NCBI GenBank assembly: GCA_016285885.1
Contig: JAEERP010000015.1
Location: forward strand, 1-60,858
Reading direction: 5' to 3'
Length of the DNA: 60,858 nucleotides
Source: Paludibacteraceae bacterium
Lineage (GTDB): Bacteria; Bacteroidota; Bacteroidia; Bacteroidales; Paludibacteraceae
Shown here: piece after piece, positions 53,297 through 60,858 of the stretch
Numbering within the stretch: position 1 is the stretch's first letter
Layout: each line of letters begins with the position of its first letter
Position numbers and translations under genes: made by a program
Notes under the pieces: model-generated
What the model was told of the DNA's origin: nothing
Databases searched by the model: none
Seen by the model: only the letters and a program-made list of their open reading frames with translations

Positions 53297-55360
53297 TCAT
53301 TTACCCTTCACGACGCACTTCTTTCCGTTGAGCAGATAGACGCCACGAGGCAATTCGTCGGCAACCTTGGAGGCGTCCACATTCTTGCGGAGAACACGTC
53401 CGTTGAGGTCCACCACCGTCACCTTTTGATCTGCGGGGAGGAGCTCCTGTGAAGGAAACGACGAGGCCTTCGTAGGCACGGGAGCTATCTTGCTAAGGAG
53501 ATGCGCACCTATCTTATCGCCAATCACCCTGTAGCCCGCCTCGTTCGGATGCGTTCCATCCGCCGTATAGAGGGTAGTCCAGTTCGACGCAGTGAAGCCC
53601 ATCTCATGGTAAGCGTCGATGACATCCGCACCACATCGCTGAGCGACACTAATCATCGTCTCGGCCACCTCATACAGATAGAGTTCGCTCCTCGGGTTGC
53701 GGTAATAGTCGCTGAAAGTGGTCGTATCACTGTACTCCAACTGACGTACAATCGGAGGGATGATTAGGATATGGAGATTAGGATTGAGCTCGTACAACGT
53801 CGAGATGATGTTTTTCAGCGCCACCGTATAGTTCTGCAGCGGGTTGGTATCTTCCCAATTGCCCAATTTTCTTGCCGCATTGTTCCAGTCGTTCGTGCCG
53901 GCATCGATGCATACGATATCATAGTCCGTAGCCTTCGTGGTCTTGATGATTTCCTGCACATGATCCCACCTGGTTCCATATTTGCTCTGATGCGCCCAAG
54001 AGATACTGCTGTCCACCAAAGCGTAATTGCCCGTCTTCCAAGCGTTCACCAAGCTATAGACACCGATTCCGTTCACACCCGATCCAGGCTTCAAGGATGT
54101 AGGGGTCAGATGGGTTCCACCCACAGCCGCATTCGTGACGATGCATCCATACTCTTCCTGCATATAATATGCCCACGATCTAAACTCTCCATTCACCTGA
54201 TTTCCTACGCCCTCCGCCTTCGAGTCGCCGAAGACGATCACACGTTTGCCTTTGAGTGTAGGCTGAGGGATCTCCACGGAGCCACCCCCCTCGACGATCT
54301 CCACCACACCCCTTTCGGTTTCAGTCGTGTCCGACGTTGCGACCAAAAGGTCCACATATGGAGACCAATCACTTGCGCTCTTATACTCCTCCAATCTGTT
54401 CTCCGGCACAAAGATCTCCTTAAGGGAAGAGTTCAGAGGGAAGACATCCACACCGAGTTTACACGCCTCCACGACGAGTGACAAGTCATATTGGCCATCA
54501 TTGTATCCACTATAATCCATTATCTTAACCGTCTCCAAGGCATTGCAGCGTTCGAAGCAACTATCGCCAATCGCCTCCAGATCATATTGGTGCGTATACC
54601 TTAGGACAAGCGTCTTGATCGTGTAGCACCCCATAAAACTATGATGAGCTATTAGAGAAGGATTGGTAAGGCTCACCTCTCCAAGCTTCTTACATGCATA
54701 GAAAGCATACTCGCCGATTGAGCAATTCTCGCCAAACGAGATCTCCGAGATGGCGCCGCATTTGTAGAAGGCCTTAGCGTCAATGAAACGAACCGCCCTC
54801 AGATCCAACTTGCCCGTCAGGCTCTGACAACTCGAGAAGGCCATGTAGCCGATTGAGTCGACAGGGTGTAAATCGCCTAAATCCTTGAGCGACGTACAGG
54901 AATAAAACGTATTGGGTTTTATTTGCAAGCCACCCTCCCTTTTGCCGAAATCCGCCGTCACAAGATTCGAGCATCCGTAGAAAGCGCCCTCTCCCAAAGA
55001 AGAGACACTTGCAGGAACATTAATCTCCGTCAACTGCAAGCAATGTCCAAAAGCATATGACCCCAAAGACAAGAGACCATCAGGAAGAGTGACACTCCTT
55101 ATGGAGTCGTTGCGATAGAACGCCTTCTCCCCTATTCCGGTGATGGTATACGTCACACCCTCATACTCTATCTTTTGTGGAATAACCACGTTCGCCTCCT
55201 GCACTTTCTTCGCATTGACGATAACCACTGTCTGGTCTGTTTCCGACACGTCAAATTCCACTCCACTGACCACCACAGACTTGGCAAGCACTTCCTGCCA
55301 TGGGAGGAGCAACAGTAGGCTAAAAATTATATTTCTGATAAAATTCACTGACATAGGCAT
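53297..55360 (-). CDS. Secreted LRR-SGNH esterase fusion with T9SS-like tail
   Basis: A 687-residue protein. Signal peptide (about 1 to 26), then BspA-type leucine-rich repeats (about 70 to 325: IGEKAFYRNDSIRSVTLP, LGEGAFYGCSNL and similar), then an SGNH/GDSL hydrolase domain (about 370 to 625). All four blocks are present: VFGDS with Ser380, NAAVGG with Gly415, DAGTND with Asn490, and DGTHPNEAG with Asp601 and His604. The end (VTVVDLNGRVLRKN, RGVYLLNGKK) is a short T9SS-type sorting sequence. It probably removes acyl groups from a polymer that the LRR part binds; the substrate is unknown. The first ATG at 55360 or the third codon (55354) may be used. Confidence 0.8.
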   Translation of the reverse strand: MPMSVNFIRNIIFSLLLLLPWQEVLAKSVVVSGVEFDVSETDQTVVIVNAKKVQEANVVIPQKIEYEGVTYTITGIGEKAFYRNDSIRSVTLPDGLLSLGSYAFGHCLQLTEINVPASVSSLGEGAFYGCSNLVTADFGKREGGLQIKPNTFYSCTSLKDLGDLHPVDSIGYMAFSSCQSLTGKLDLRAVRFIDAKAFYKCGAISEISFGENCSIGEYAFYACKKLGEVSLTNPSLIAHHSFMGCYTIKTLVLRYTHQYDLEAIGDSCFERCNALETVKIMDYSGYNDGQYDLSLVVEACKLGVDVFPLNSSLKEIFVPENRLEEYKSASDWSPYVDLLVATSDTTETERGVVEIVEGGGSVEIPQPTLKGKRVIVFGDSKAEGVGNQVNGEFRSWAYYMQEEYGCIVTNAAVGGTHLTPTSLKPGSGVNGIGVYSLVNAWKTGNYALVDSSISWAHQSKYGTRWDHVQEIIKTTKATDYDIVCIDAGTNDWNNAARKLGNWEDTNPLQNYTVALKNIISTLYELNPNLHILIIPPIVRQLEYSDTTTFSDYYRNPRSELYLYEVAETMISVAQRCGADVIDAYHEMGFTASNWTTLYTADGTHPNEAGYRVIGDKIGAHLLSKIAPVPTKASSFPSQELLPADQKVTVVDLNGRVLRKNVDASKVADELPRGVYLLNGKKCVVKGK

Positions 55361-55564
55361 ATAGGTTAAATATTAAATATAAACACTGAATTTTCACGAC
55401 ACGCTAGACAATCGTTGTAAAAACCATGCGAATATAGTAAAAATATAGATAGAATGGACATCCACCGCACGTTTTTCAGCGAAAGGGAGGGCCTGGAAAT
55501 CGTTCGTTCACGCAATCAGAAGAACGGGCATTTCACAAGCCACTCATTCTCAAGGGGGAATGGG

Positions 55565-56227
55565 TTAGAACTTCAGTCCCAAGCAAGCGGTGATATTGAA
55601 CCCGTCGACTCTAAAGCCATCGTTTTCCAAGAAATCCGTCCAATATTCTCCATCCGAATTTTTGCCCTGGAACCCGAAATAACCGATGCCTGGCCCTGCC
55701 ATAACGTACTTACCCAAGCAAAACATATATTTGCATTCGAACAGATAGCCCAAAGCCCCCGTCGAGAACCGATCCTCCTCAATCACTTCCTCGCGAAGGT
55801 GATGAATAGCATATTTATCAGAGAAATGGGTATACCCCAGAGAGAGGCAAACGAAAAGCAGTCCTGGTCCAAAGTATTCATGTCCACCCATTGCCAGTCC
55901 GATATATTTTATATCCTGGTTTTCAGTGGCTTCATGCAACAGATCATCATTCGAAGCGGAAAATCCCTTCTTCCAAGCGACCACACCGGCGGAAAGATTC
56001 TGTGAAAAGCACCCCATAGCCGTGGCTTGGAGTGTATATCCGTTCCTGAGTTGCCGTTGAAAGCTACTAAAATACTGGGTCACCGTACAATTTAAGTCAC
56101 CGAAAGTATGTGAATAGCCACCCTCCACAAACAAAAGCGCGTGAATATCTCCCTTATCATCCTTTGCGGAAACAACACTCGTCACGCAGGACAATGACAC
56201 CAACAGCAATAACAATATCTTCTTCAT
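55565..56227 (-). CDS. Outer membrane beta-barrel-like protein
   Basis: A 220-residue protein from ATG 56227, with a signal peptide (MKKILLLLLVSLSCVTSVVSA). The rest alternates aromatic and small residues in short strands (LLFVEGGYSHTFGDL, YTLQATAMGCFSQNL, YMFCLGKYVMAGPGIGYFGF) and ends in ACLGLKF, a terminal Phe typical of outer membrane barrels. I recognise no family. A longer frame to 56305 would add a stretch with a second hydrophobic segment and is not preferred. Confidence 0.6.
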   Translation of the reverse strand: MKKILLLLLVSLSCVTSVVSAKDDKGDIHALLFVEGGYSHTFGDLNCTVTQYFSSFQRQLRNGYTLQATAMGCFSQNLSAGVVAWKKGFSASNDDLLHEATENQDIKYIGLAMGGHEYFGPGLLFVCLSLGYTHFSDKYAIHHLREEVIEEDRFSTGALGYLFECKYMFCLGKYVMAGPGIGYFGFQGKNSDGEYWTDFLENDGFRVDGFNITACLGLKF

Positions 56228-56239
56228 ATCTTTTTTTTG

Positions 56240-56247
56240 CAAAATTA
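56240..56247 (-). promoter_or_regulatory. -7 box of the barrel gene
   Basis: Minus strand TAATTTTG, a perfect TAnnTTTG box; spacing to the nearest TTG is 23 bases. Confidence 0.4.
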
Positions 56248-56289
56248 AACAACAAAAAAAGAAAAAATGGCAACATGGCCAAATAATAT

Positions 56290-56297
56290 TATCTTTG
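56290..56297 (+). promoter_or_regulatory. -7 box of the CE1 esterase gene
   Basis: TATCTTTG, 24 bases before the ATG at 56322. Confidence 0.45.
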
Positions 56298-56321
56298 TCC
56301 ATCAAGTAAACGTTTCACACG

Positions 56322-57506
56322 ATGAGGAAAATCACATTATTTCTATTCATATTCCACATCCTCCACCTCTCCGCACAGGAAGCCATCTGGTGGAAGACCC
56401 CGACCATATCTCCTGAGATCTACGACAACAACACAGTGACCTTCCGATTGGTGGCGCCGCAAGCCAAAGAGGTTTTCGTGGTAGGGGAATTCCTGCCGCC
56501 TTCCATCGTCATGAAGGATGGTATGCCCACGCAGATGACAGGAACCGCCGCCATGAGGAAAGGTGGAGACGGTGTGTGGAGCTTCACGACCCTCCGTCCC
56601 GTAGAGCCTGGCTACTATAACTACAGTTTCATTGTGGACGGAGTCACCATCACAGACCCATCGAATATCTACACGACCCGCGACGTGGTGAAGAGCACCA
56701 GCATCCTTTTCGTCGAAGGTGGATGGAGCGATTACTTCAGAGACCAAGATGTCCCGCATGGTTCCCTCTCCTACGTCTGGTACCACTGCGACAAGTCGGA
56801 AAGGGACAGACGGCTAACCGTCTACACACCGGCCGGTTATGAGTCGTCTGGCCTACGCTACCCTGTCCTCTACCTGCTTCACGGCATGGGAGGCGACGAG
56901 GAGTCTTGGGTCACCTTGGGCCGAGCCGTACAAATCCTGGACAATCTGATCGCACAAGGGAAAGTCAAACCGATGATTGTGGTCATGCCCAATGGCAACA
57001 TAGACCTACAGGCAGCGCCCGGACATGGTCCGGAGGGATTCTTCACGCCCGACCTTGATTCGCTTCACAACTACAGCGGACTCTTCGAGGAGTCATTCCC
57101 CGGCATCATACGTTTCATAGACAAGGCATACCATACCGTTCCGAGAAAGCAGTCGCGCGCGATAGCCGGCCTCTCCATGGGAGGGTTCCACGCCATGCAG
57201 ATCTCCAGGGCGTACCCCGACTACTTCGATTACGTCGGACTCTTCTCCGCGGCGGTAGGTCATGAAGCGGGCGACATACCGATCTACCAGAACCCCATGG
57301 AAAAGCTCCGCACGCAATTCTCTAAAAAGCCCGCACTCTACTGGATCGCCATCGGCAAGGAGGATTTCCTCTACGACGCCAATGCGGAGTATGTGCAACT
57401 ACTGGAGACCAACCGATTCCGCTACGAATACTTCGAAACGGGCGGCGGCCATACTTGGTACAACTGGCGGTTCTATCTGACGGAGTTCTTACGGAGACTG
57501 TTTTAG
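56322..57506 (+). CDS. Secreted CE1-type carbohydrate esterase
   Basis: A 394-residue protein: signal peptide (about 1 to 18), an N-terminal early-set (CBM48-like) domain (about 25 to 125: NNTVTFRLVAPQAKEVFVVG, GYYNYSFIVDG), and an alpha/beta hydrolase domain. The nucleophile Ser285 is in GLSMGG, the oxyanion region is LLHGMGGDEESW (186-197), the acid is probably Asp348 (GKEDFLYD), and the His is 377 (GGGHTWYNWR). This layout is that of carbohydrate esterase family 1 acetyl-xylan/feruloyl esterases. It should strip ester groups from plant polysaccharide. No T9SS tail, so it may be periplasmic. Confidence 0.8.
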   Translation: MRKITLFLFIFHILHLSAQEAIWWKTPTISPEIYDNNTVTFRLVAPQAKEVFVVGEFLPPSIVMKDGMPTQMTGTAAMRKGGDGVWSFTTLRPVEPGYYNYSFIVDGVTITDPSNIYTTRDVVKSTSILFVEGGWSDYFRDQDVPHGSLSYVWYHCDKSERDRRLTVYTPAGYESSGLRYPVLYLLHGMGGDEESWVTLGRAVQILDNLIAQGKVKPMIVVMPNGNIDLQAAPGHGPEGFFTPDLDSLHNYSGLFEESFPGIIRFIDKAYHTVPRKQSRAIAGLSMGGFHAMQISRAYPDYFDYVGLFSAAVGHEAGDIPIYQNPMEKLRTQFSKKPALYWIAIGKEDFLYDANAEYVQLLETNRFRYEYFETGGGHTWYNWRFYLTEFLRRLF

Positions 57507-57527
57507 GGGGAGGACTCCCCTCCTCCA

Positions 57528-59393
57528 CTAACGCCTCTTCCTGCGCCAATAGACGAAACCGCCTATCAACGCCAAAGTGGCGACAGCCCCAATGACCACA
57601 TATAAGAGAGGGAAGTTCCTTTCCTTCTCATCCTGTTCCGGGGGATTAGTGTATGTACGATGGAACTTCTTATTGCCGAAAAGGTCAGTCACATAACAAC
57701 GCCCTGATACATTTCCAAGAGTTTCCTCCCCTTCCTGTGCAATCGTCCCATAAGGTATATAACCTCTAAAATTTTCCTTCCCCCTAACATAATCGAACAC
57801 ATGTTGGAAAATCGGGAATTCACTTTTCTTATCCTCCGACATCATCTCCGACATATCACGAGAGACAGGCAAGAACCAGAGTTCCGTAACATAGGTGGTA
57901 TCTTGGGTCCTGTTGCCCCAATAGCAATCATTAATGGACAAACGATACCTGCCGGCAGGGAAATAGCTCAAATCCCGCACTGCACTGATACGTCCCCAAT
58001 CGCACAACAGAGGGAATTTCCGCATATCAAAAATCTCCAGAGAAAAGGGAACCGAATCAAAGGGTTCTTCCAAACGTTTCAGGGAAATCTCTTTCGGCCA
58101 ATTATAATCATATATGGATGGATCAATCCTAAAGGGCTTATCATCCACAACATCGTTAACACCGACCCATTTTCTTGCTTCACCACCCGAACCACTCAAC
58201 GATTTTTCGAAAGCATACAAATCCTCCACCGACACTAGGTCTCCGCTCGTCCCATTGCAAATGAAAGGGCCAAACCCATCTTGCGGCAAAGTGAACTCCA
58301 ATGAAGCATTCCGCCAATCCACAATCGCACAAGAGGTGAATTGGCTTCCATCCATCACAGCACTTGGATTCAACCACGACGAAGACTCGACATCCTTCAG
58401 CGGGACACAACATAACTTCTCATACTTGGGTGCCGGGTATTGGTCATGATCGTATGAAATGGCATCATAATAGTCGAAGAAGAAACAATCACCCTTCTCT
58501 GGCTTATACTCTTTTTTTAAATAAATGCCACATTCTTCCAGTTCGTCACAACACAAATAGTCGAAATGGCAGTTCGTAGGGTTAGACGAAACACTTTTCA
58601 TGGAACAATTGCGCACCACCACCATAAAAGAGTGGATGTTACCCTTCCAAGTACCGCCTGTGGAAATATCATAACAATAGCGATAAATAACATTATAACT
58701 CTGCTTCAACGATTCTATCTCATAGCGAACGACCACCATGGAATAAGCGTTAGGCAAGAAAGTCAATTGATGATGGAAATGGAACCGTAGCGATATATCT
58801 TGCGAAGAGACATCACTCTCAATACCCACGTTTAAGAGCGTGACCGGCTTGCCATCCTGAGTGATCGTGCAAGATGGCAGACCATTACGATGATCGTCCT
58901 CACGTATCACGGAATCAATGTATTGGTAGTAATGATCCATATCCATCACCCTCAACTCCTTATCATGTCGGAGGACCAGCTCCTTGACACGGTCATTCAG
59001 TTCAATCGTGCCTTCATCACCTATCACTTCCACTGGATTTAACGTATCCTTGGGTCCCAACAGCCACCTCAAAACACGGAAAGAATAGCATCTCCACAAC
59101 TCATAAGAATCCCTTCCCATTTTGTTTCCACACGTATAGGGGAGTTTGACATCCATCGGGAAGGCGCAATCCACGGTAACCGTATCCTCTGTCGTATTCT
59201 TAAAGACAAAGACCGCGGTGATGCTGTCCTTATCACACACCATCAACTCCTTCTCCAAGGCGATTTTATCATTAGGCTCCTTCACATAGATATTGCCGTA
59301 TGTCCAATCCTCGACATTCGTCACACCGCCATCGTCCGCCATCAACGGGAAGAGGGTGGCCTGCATGATCAAAAAAAATAATATCCGTTTCAT
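57528..59393 (-). CDS. Exported protein with C-terminal membrane anchor, paralogue of the 34441 gene
   Basis: A 621-residue protein with a signal peptide (MKRILFFLIMQATLFPLMA), a large extracytoplasmic part, and a C-terminal helix (LLYVVIGAVATLALIGGFVY) followed by RRKRR. Shared landmarks with the 34441 protein are W(S/T)YG, KIALEKELM, FVFKNTTED...FP, DISTGGTWKG(N)IHSFM and the late TELWFLP. ATG 59393 is chosen over a longer frame to 59444 because it puts the signal peptide first. Tentatively DUF4424-like. The role is unknown. Confidence 0.65.
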   Translation of the reverse strand: MKRILFFLIMQATLFPLMADDGGVTNVEDWTYGNIYVKEPNDKIALEKELMVCDKDSITAVFVFKNTTEDTVTVDCAFPMDVKLPYTCGNKMGRDSYELWRCYSFRVLRWLLGPKDTLNPVEVIGDEGTIELNDRVKELVLRHDKELRVMDMDHYYQYIDSVIREDDHRNGLPSCTITQDGKPVTLLNVGIESDVSSQDISLRFHFHHQLTFLPNAYSMVVVRYEIESLKQSYNVIYRYCYDISTGGTWKGNIHSFMVVVRNCSMKSVSSNPTNCHFDYLCCDELEECGIYLKKEYKPEKGDCFFFDYYDAISYDHDQYPAPKYEKLCCVPLKDVESSSWLNPSAVMDGSQFTSCAIVDWRNASLEFTLPQDGFGPFICNGTSGDLVSVEDLYAFEKSLSGSGGEARKWVGVNDVVDDKPFRIDPSIYDYNWPKEISLKRLEEPFDSVPFSLEIFDMRKFPLLCDWGRISAVRDLSYFPAGRYRLSINDCYWGNRTQDTTYVTELWFLPVSRDMSEMMSEDKKSEFPIFQHVFDYVRGKENFRGYIPYGTIAQEGEETLGNVSGRCYVTDLFGNKKFHRTYTNPPEQDEKERNFPLLYVVIGAVATLALIGGFVYWRRKRR

Positions 59394-59412
59394 ATTAAAT
59401 TCATTACACATA

Positions 59413-59444
59413 CAAATATAAACGAAATGAGAGGGAAAGCGCAA
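59413..59444 (-). promoter_or_regulatory. Bacteroidota-type promoter of the 57528 gene
   Basis: Minus strand TTG (59442-59444), 21 bases, TATATTTG (59413-59420). The leader is about 12 bases. Confidence 0.6.
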
Positions 59445-59445
59445 T

Positions 59446-59489
59446 AAAAAACTGCAAAAACAGTCGAACCATGCGACTGTTTTTGCAGT
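59446..59489 (-). terminator. Terminator after the LRR gene at the window end
   Basis: A perfect 16-bp stem (59451-59466 with 59474-59489) around a seven-base loop, with a T-tract on the minus strand. Confidence 0.85.
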
Positions 59490-59545
59490 AAGAGAGTTCC
59501 AATTCAGCGAAACCGATTGGACTATTTTTCTACAACAAGCACACG

Positions 59546-60858
59546 TTAACGGACGATAGCGACTTGAGCCGCATTACCAATCTTGACAACGTAAGCACCT
59601 GCTGGCAGAGTGATCTCGACACGTGATTGGATATCACCGCGACGGGCGATCAGTTGACCGTTCATATTGAAGACACACACATCGCTAGTAGCGTCCTCGA
59701 CAACAATTGCACCATCCACGCAATATATCTTCGCATTATCCAAAGAAGAGCGAGATGAATTAACACCATTCGCCTCTGGAGCGAATACTGGAGTGAACTT
59801 CAGCGAGCCAGACGCGATCACCGTCTTTACGCTATCCTCACTGCCATCCTCCAACCACTCCTTGAAGACATAGCCCTCCGCAGGTTGAGCGATGAGGGTC
59901 GCTTCTGTGCCCTCCACGTAGCTACCCGCATAGACAACGCTTCCGACCTTCTCGTAAACATCTTCCACATCCACTGTCACGAATGGAGTGTTCCAGACAA
60001 CTTTGCAATTGTCAGTATTCCAGTTCATATCCCAACCTGCAGGCTGACTCTCCGCCTGACAATAGATACCATTGGTTGAAACGCCACGCAAAGCGGCAGG
60101 TCTCACATTAAACGTCACCTGCAACTCAGTACAGCCCTTAAAGAGGTTAGAACCAACATACTCAACAGAGCTTGGGATACTAACGAAAGACAAGCTGCTG
60201 CAATTAGAGAAGGCCCCATCTCCGATATAGGTGACAGAATTAGGCACCTCCACGGAAGACAACGTAGAACATCCCGAGAACGCCTCGCTTTCAATAGCAT
60301 TAATGGTGTTAGGGATATACACTGCATACAAACTAGTGTTGTTATAGAACGCACGTTCTCCGATCTCCTTCACATGAGAAGGAATAATCACAACAGAATC
60401 AGACCCGACATATCTAACCAGGATCTCATTATTGCTGCCAGAGAATATAAATTCCTCGCCACTAACCTCATTTCCTATGACACGACCTGCGCCCCATGGG
60501 GTTCCCGTCGCATCACCTGAATAATAAACAGTGTCGATGCCATAGAAGGCGTCATACTCGATGCGGGTCGCACTGTCTGGCACTGTAAGCGGAGACAACT
60601 TCTCGCACGCCTTGAACGCGTCGTACTCGATGAGGGTCACACCTGAAGGGATCGTCAAGCTCTCCAAGTTGTAGCACTGGTTGAAGCACTGGTTAGGGAT
60701 CTTCGTGATATGGCTAGGGATCGTCACGCTAGTCAAGCTTGAGCACCATTTGAAGGCGCTTCCGCGGATCTCCTGAACCGTGTTAGGGATTACCACAGAT
60801 GTGATATCACCGCAGGATCTGAAACCACCACCATCGACGATGGTAACAGTGTACTCCA
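59546..60858 (-). CDS. Secreted BspA-like leucine-rich protein (5' end outside window)
   Basis: The minus-strand frame is open to the window end: upstream of the first internal start codon (60796) it continues YTVTIVDGGGFRSCGDITSV, so the true start lies beyond 60858. The visible part of about 437 residues has BspA/LRR_5 repeats (SVTIPSHITKIPNQCF, IEYDAFKACEKLSPLTVP, IGDGAFSNCSSLSFVSIP), an InlB-like beta-grasp module (ATLIAQPAEGYVFKEW), and a C-terminal T9SS-type sorting sequence (CVFNMNGQLIARRG, PAGAYVVKIG). Probably a surface-bound adhesin. Confidence 0.8.
   Translation of the reverse strand, partial: EYTVTIVDGGGFRSCGDITSVVIPNTVQEIRGSAFKWCSSLTSVTIPSHITKIPNQCFNQCYNLESLTIPSGVTLIEYDAFKACEKLSPLTVPDSATRIEYDAFYGIDTVYYSGDATGTPWGAGRVIGNEVSGEEFIFSGSNNEILVRYVGSDSVVIIPSHVKEIGERAFYNNTSLYAVYIPNTINAIESEAFSGCSTLSSVEVPNSVTYIGDGAFSNCSSLSFVSIPSSVEYVGSNLFKGCTELQVTFNVRPAALRGVSTNGIYCQAESQPAGWDMNWNTDNCKVVWNTPFVTVDVEDVYEKVGSVVYAGSYVEGTEATLIAQPAEGYVFKEWLEDGSEDSVKTVIASGSLKFTPVFAPEANGVNSSRSSLDNAKIYCVDGAIVVEDATSDVCVFNMNGQLIARRGDIQSRVEITLPAGAYVVKIGNAAQVAIVR

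Noticed and set aside
57507-57527. Small GGGGA/TCCCC hairpin between the CE1 esterase and the 57528 gene
   Set aside because: Only five pairs and no T-tract; too weak to call a terminator.

Overview
The window is a stretch of a Bacteroidales-type (phylum Bacteroidota) chromosome. The evidence is the promoter style (TTTG, 18-21 bases, TAnnTTTG, in front of many genes), a GTP-type PEP carboxykinase, the RNase Y/ZapA and RsfS/FtsH pairs, a TonB-dependent-receptor-like outer membrane protein, BspA-type leucine-rich proteins and several secreted proteins ending in type IX secretion (T9SS) sorting tails. A secreted GH9 glucanase and a CE1-type esterase suggest a polysaccharide-degrading, probably gut or rumen organism. 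The species cannot be named from this sequence. No tRNA, rRNA, CRISPR array, insertion sequence or complete prophage was seen.

Layout. 1-4.0 kb: the 5' part of a giant secreted RCC1-repeat/Ig-like protein on the minus strand, missing from a simple complete-ORF list because it runs off the window. 4.0-7.5 kb: Ca2+/Na+ antiporter, RNase Y, ZapA and a coiled-coil partner. 7.8-11.6 kb: phosphoethanolamine-transferase-like enzyme, sugar nucleotidyltransferase and GalE. 11.7-15.2 kb: a heterodimeric ABC exporter pair with one degenerate ATP site. 15.4-16.6 kb: DUF4377 protein and a YkuD_2 L,D-transpeptidase-like protein. 17-20.9 kb: argH-rsfS-ftsH. 20.9-25.6 kb: outer membrane receptor and GH9 glucanase. 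25.9-27.7 kb: pckG with strong codon bias.

27.7-34.4 kb is an AT-richer accessory segment. It carries a DUF4160/DUF2442 pair, a small HTH gene behind a long structured leader, a two-gene unit of unknown function (membrane protein plus a possible glycosylase-fold protein), a DUF1016/PDDEXK nuclease containing a perfect in-frame palindrome, a fragment of a second copy of that nuclease gene, a YD-repeat-like secreted protein and a frameshifted zeta-toxin remnant. An 82-bp terminator-plus-promoter block from behind pckG is repeated 4.46 kb downstream, and its promoter half appears a third time before the next gene. This is the most unusual part of the window.

34.4-42.7 kb: a membrane-anchored secreted protein, an AGCS symporter, pnp and metG. 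42.9-60.9 kb: mostly surface and secreted proteins (InlB-like repeats, two BspA-like LRR proteins, an LRR-SGNH esterase fusion, a beta-barrel-like protein, a CE1-type esterase, and a paralogue of the 34.4-kb membrane-anchored protein). A PQQ-propeller/radical SAM/DUF6873 operon lies among them. Identifications rest on reading motifs by eye; no database search was possible.
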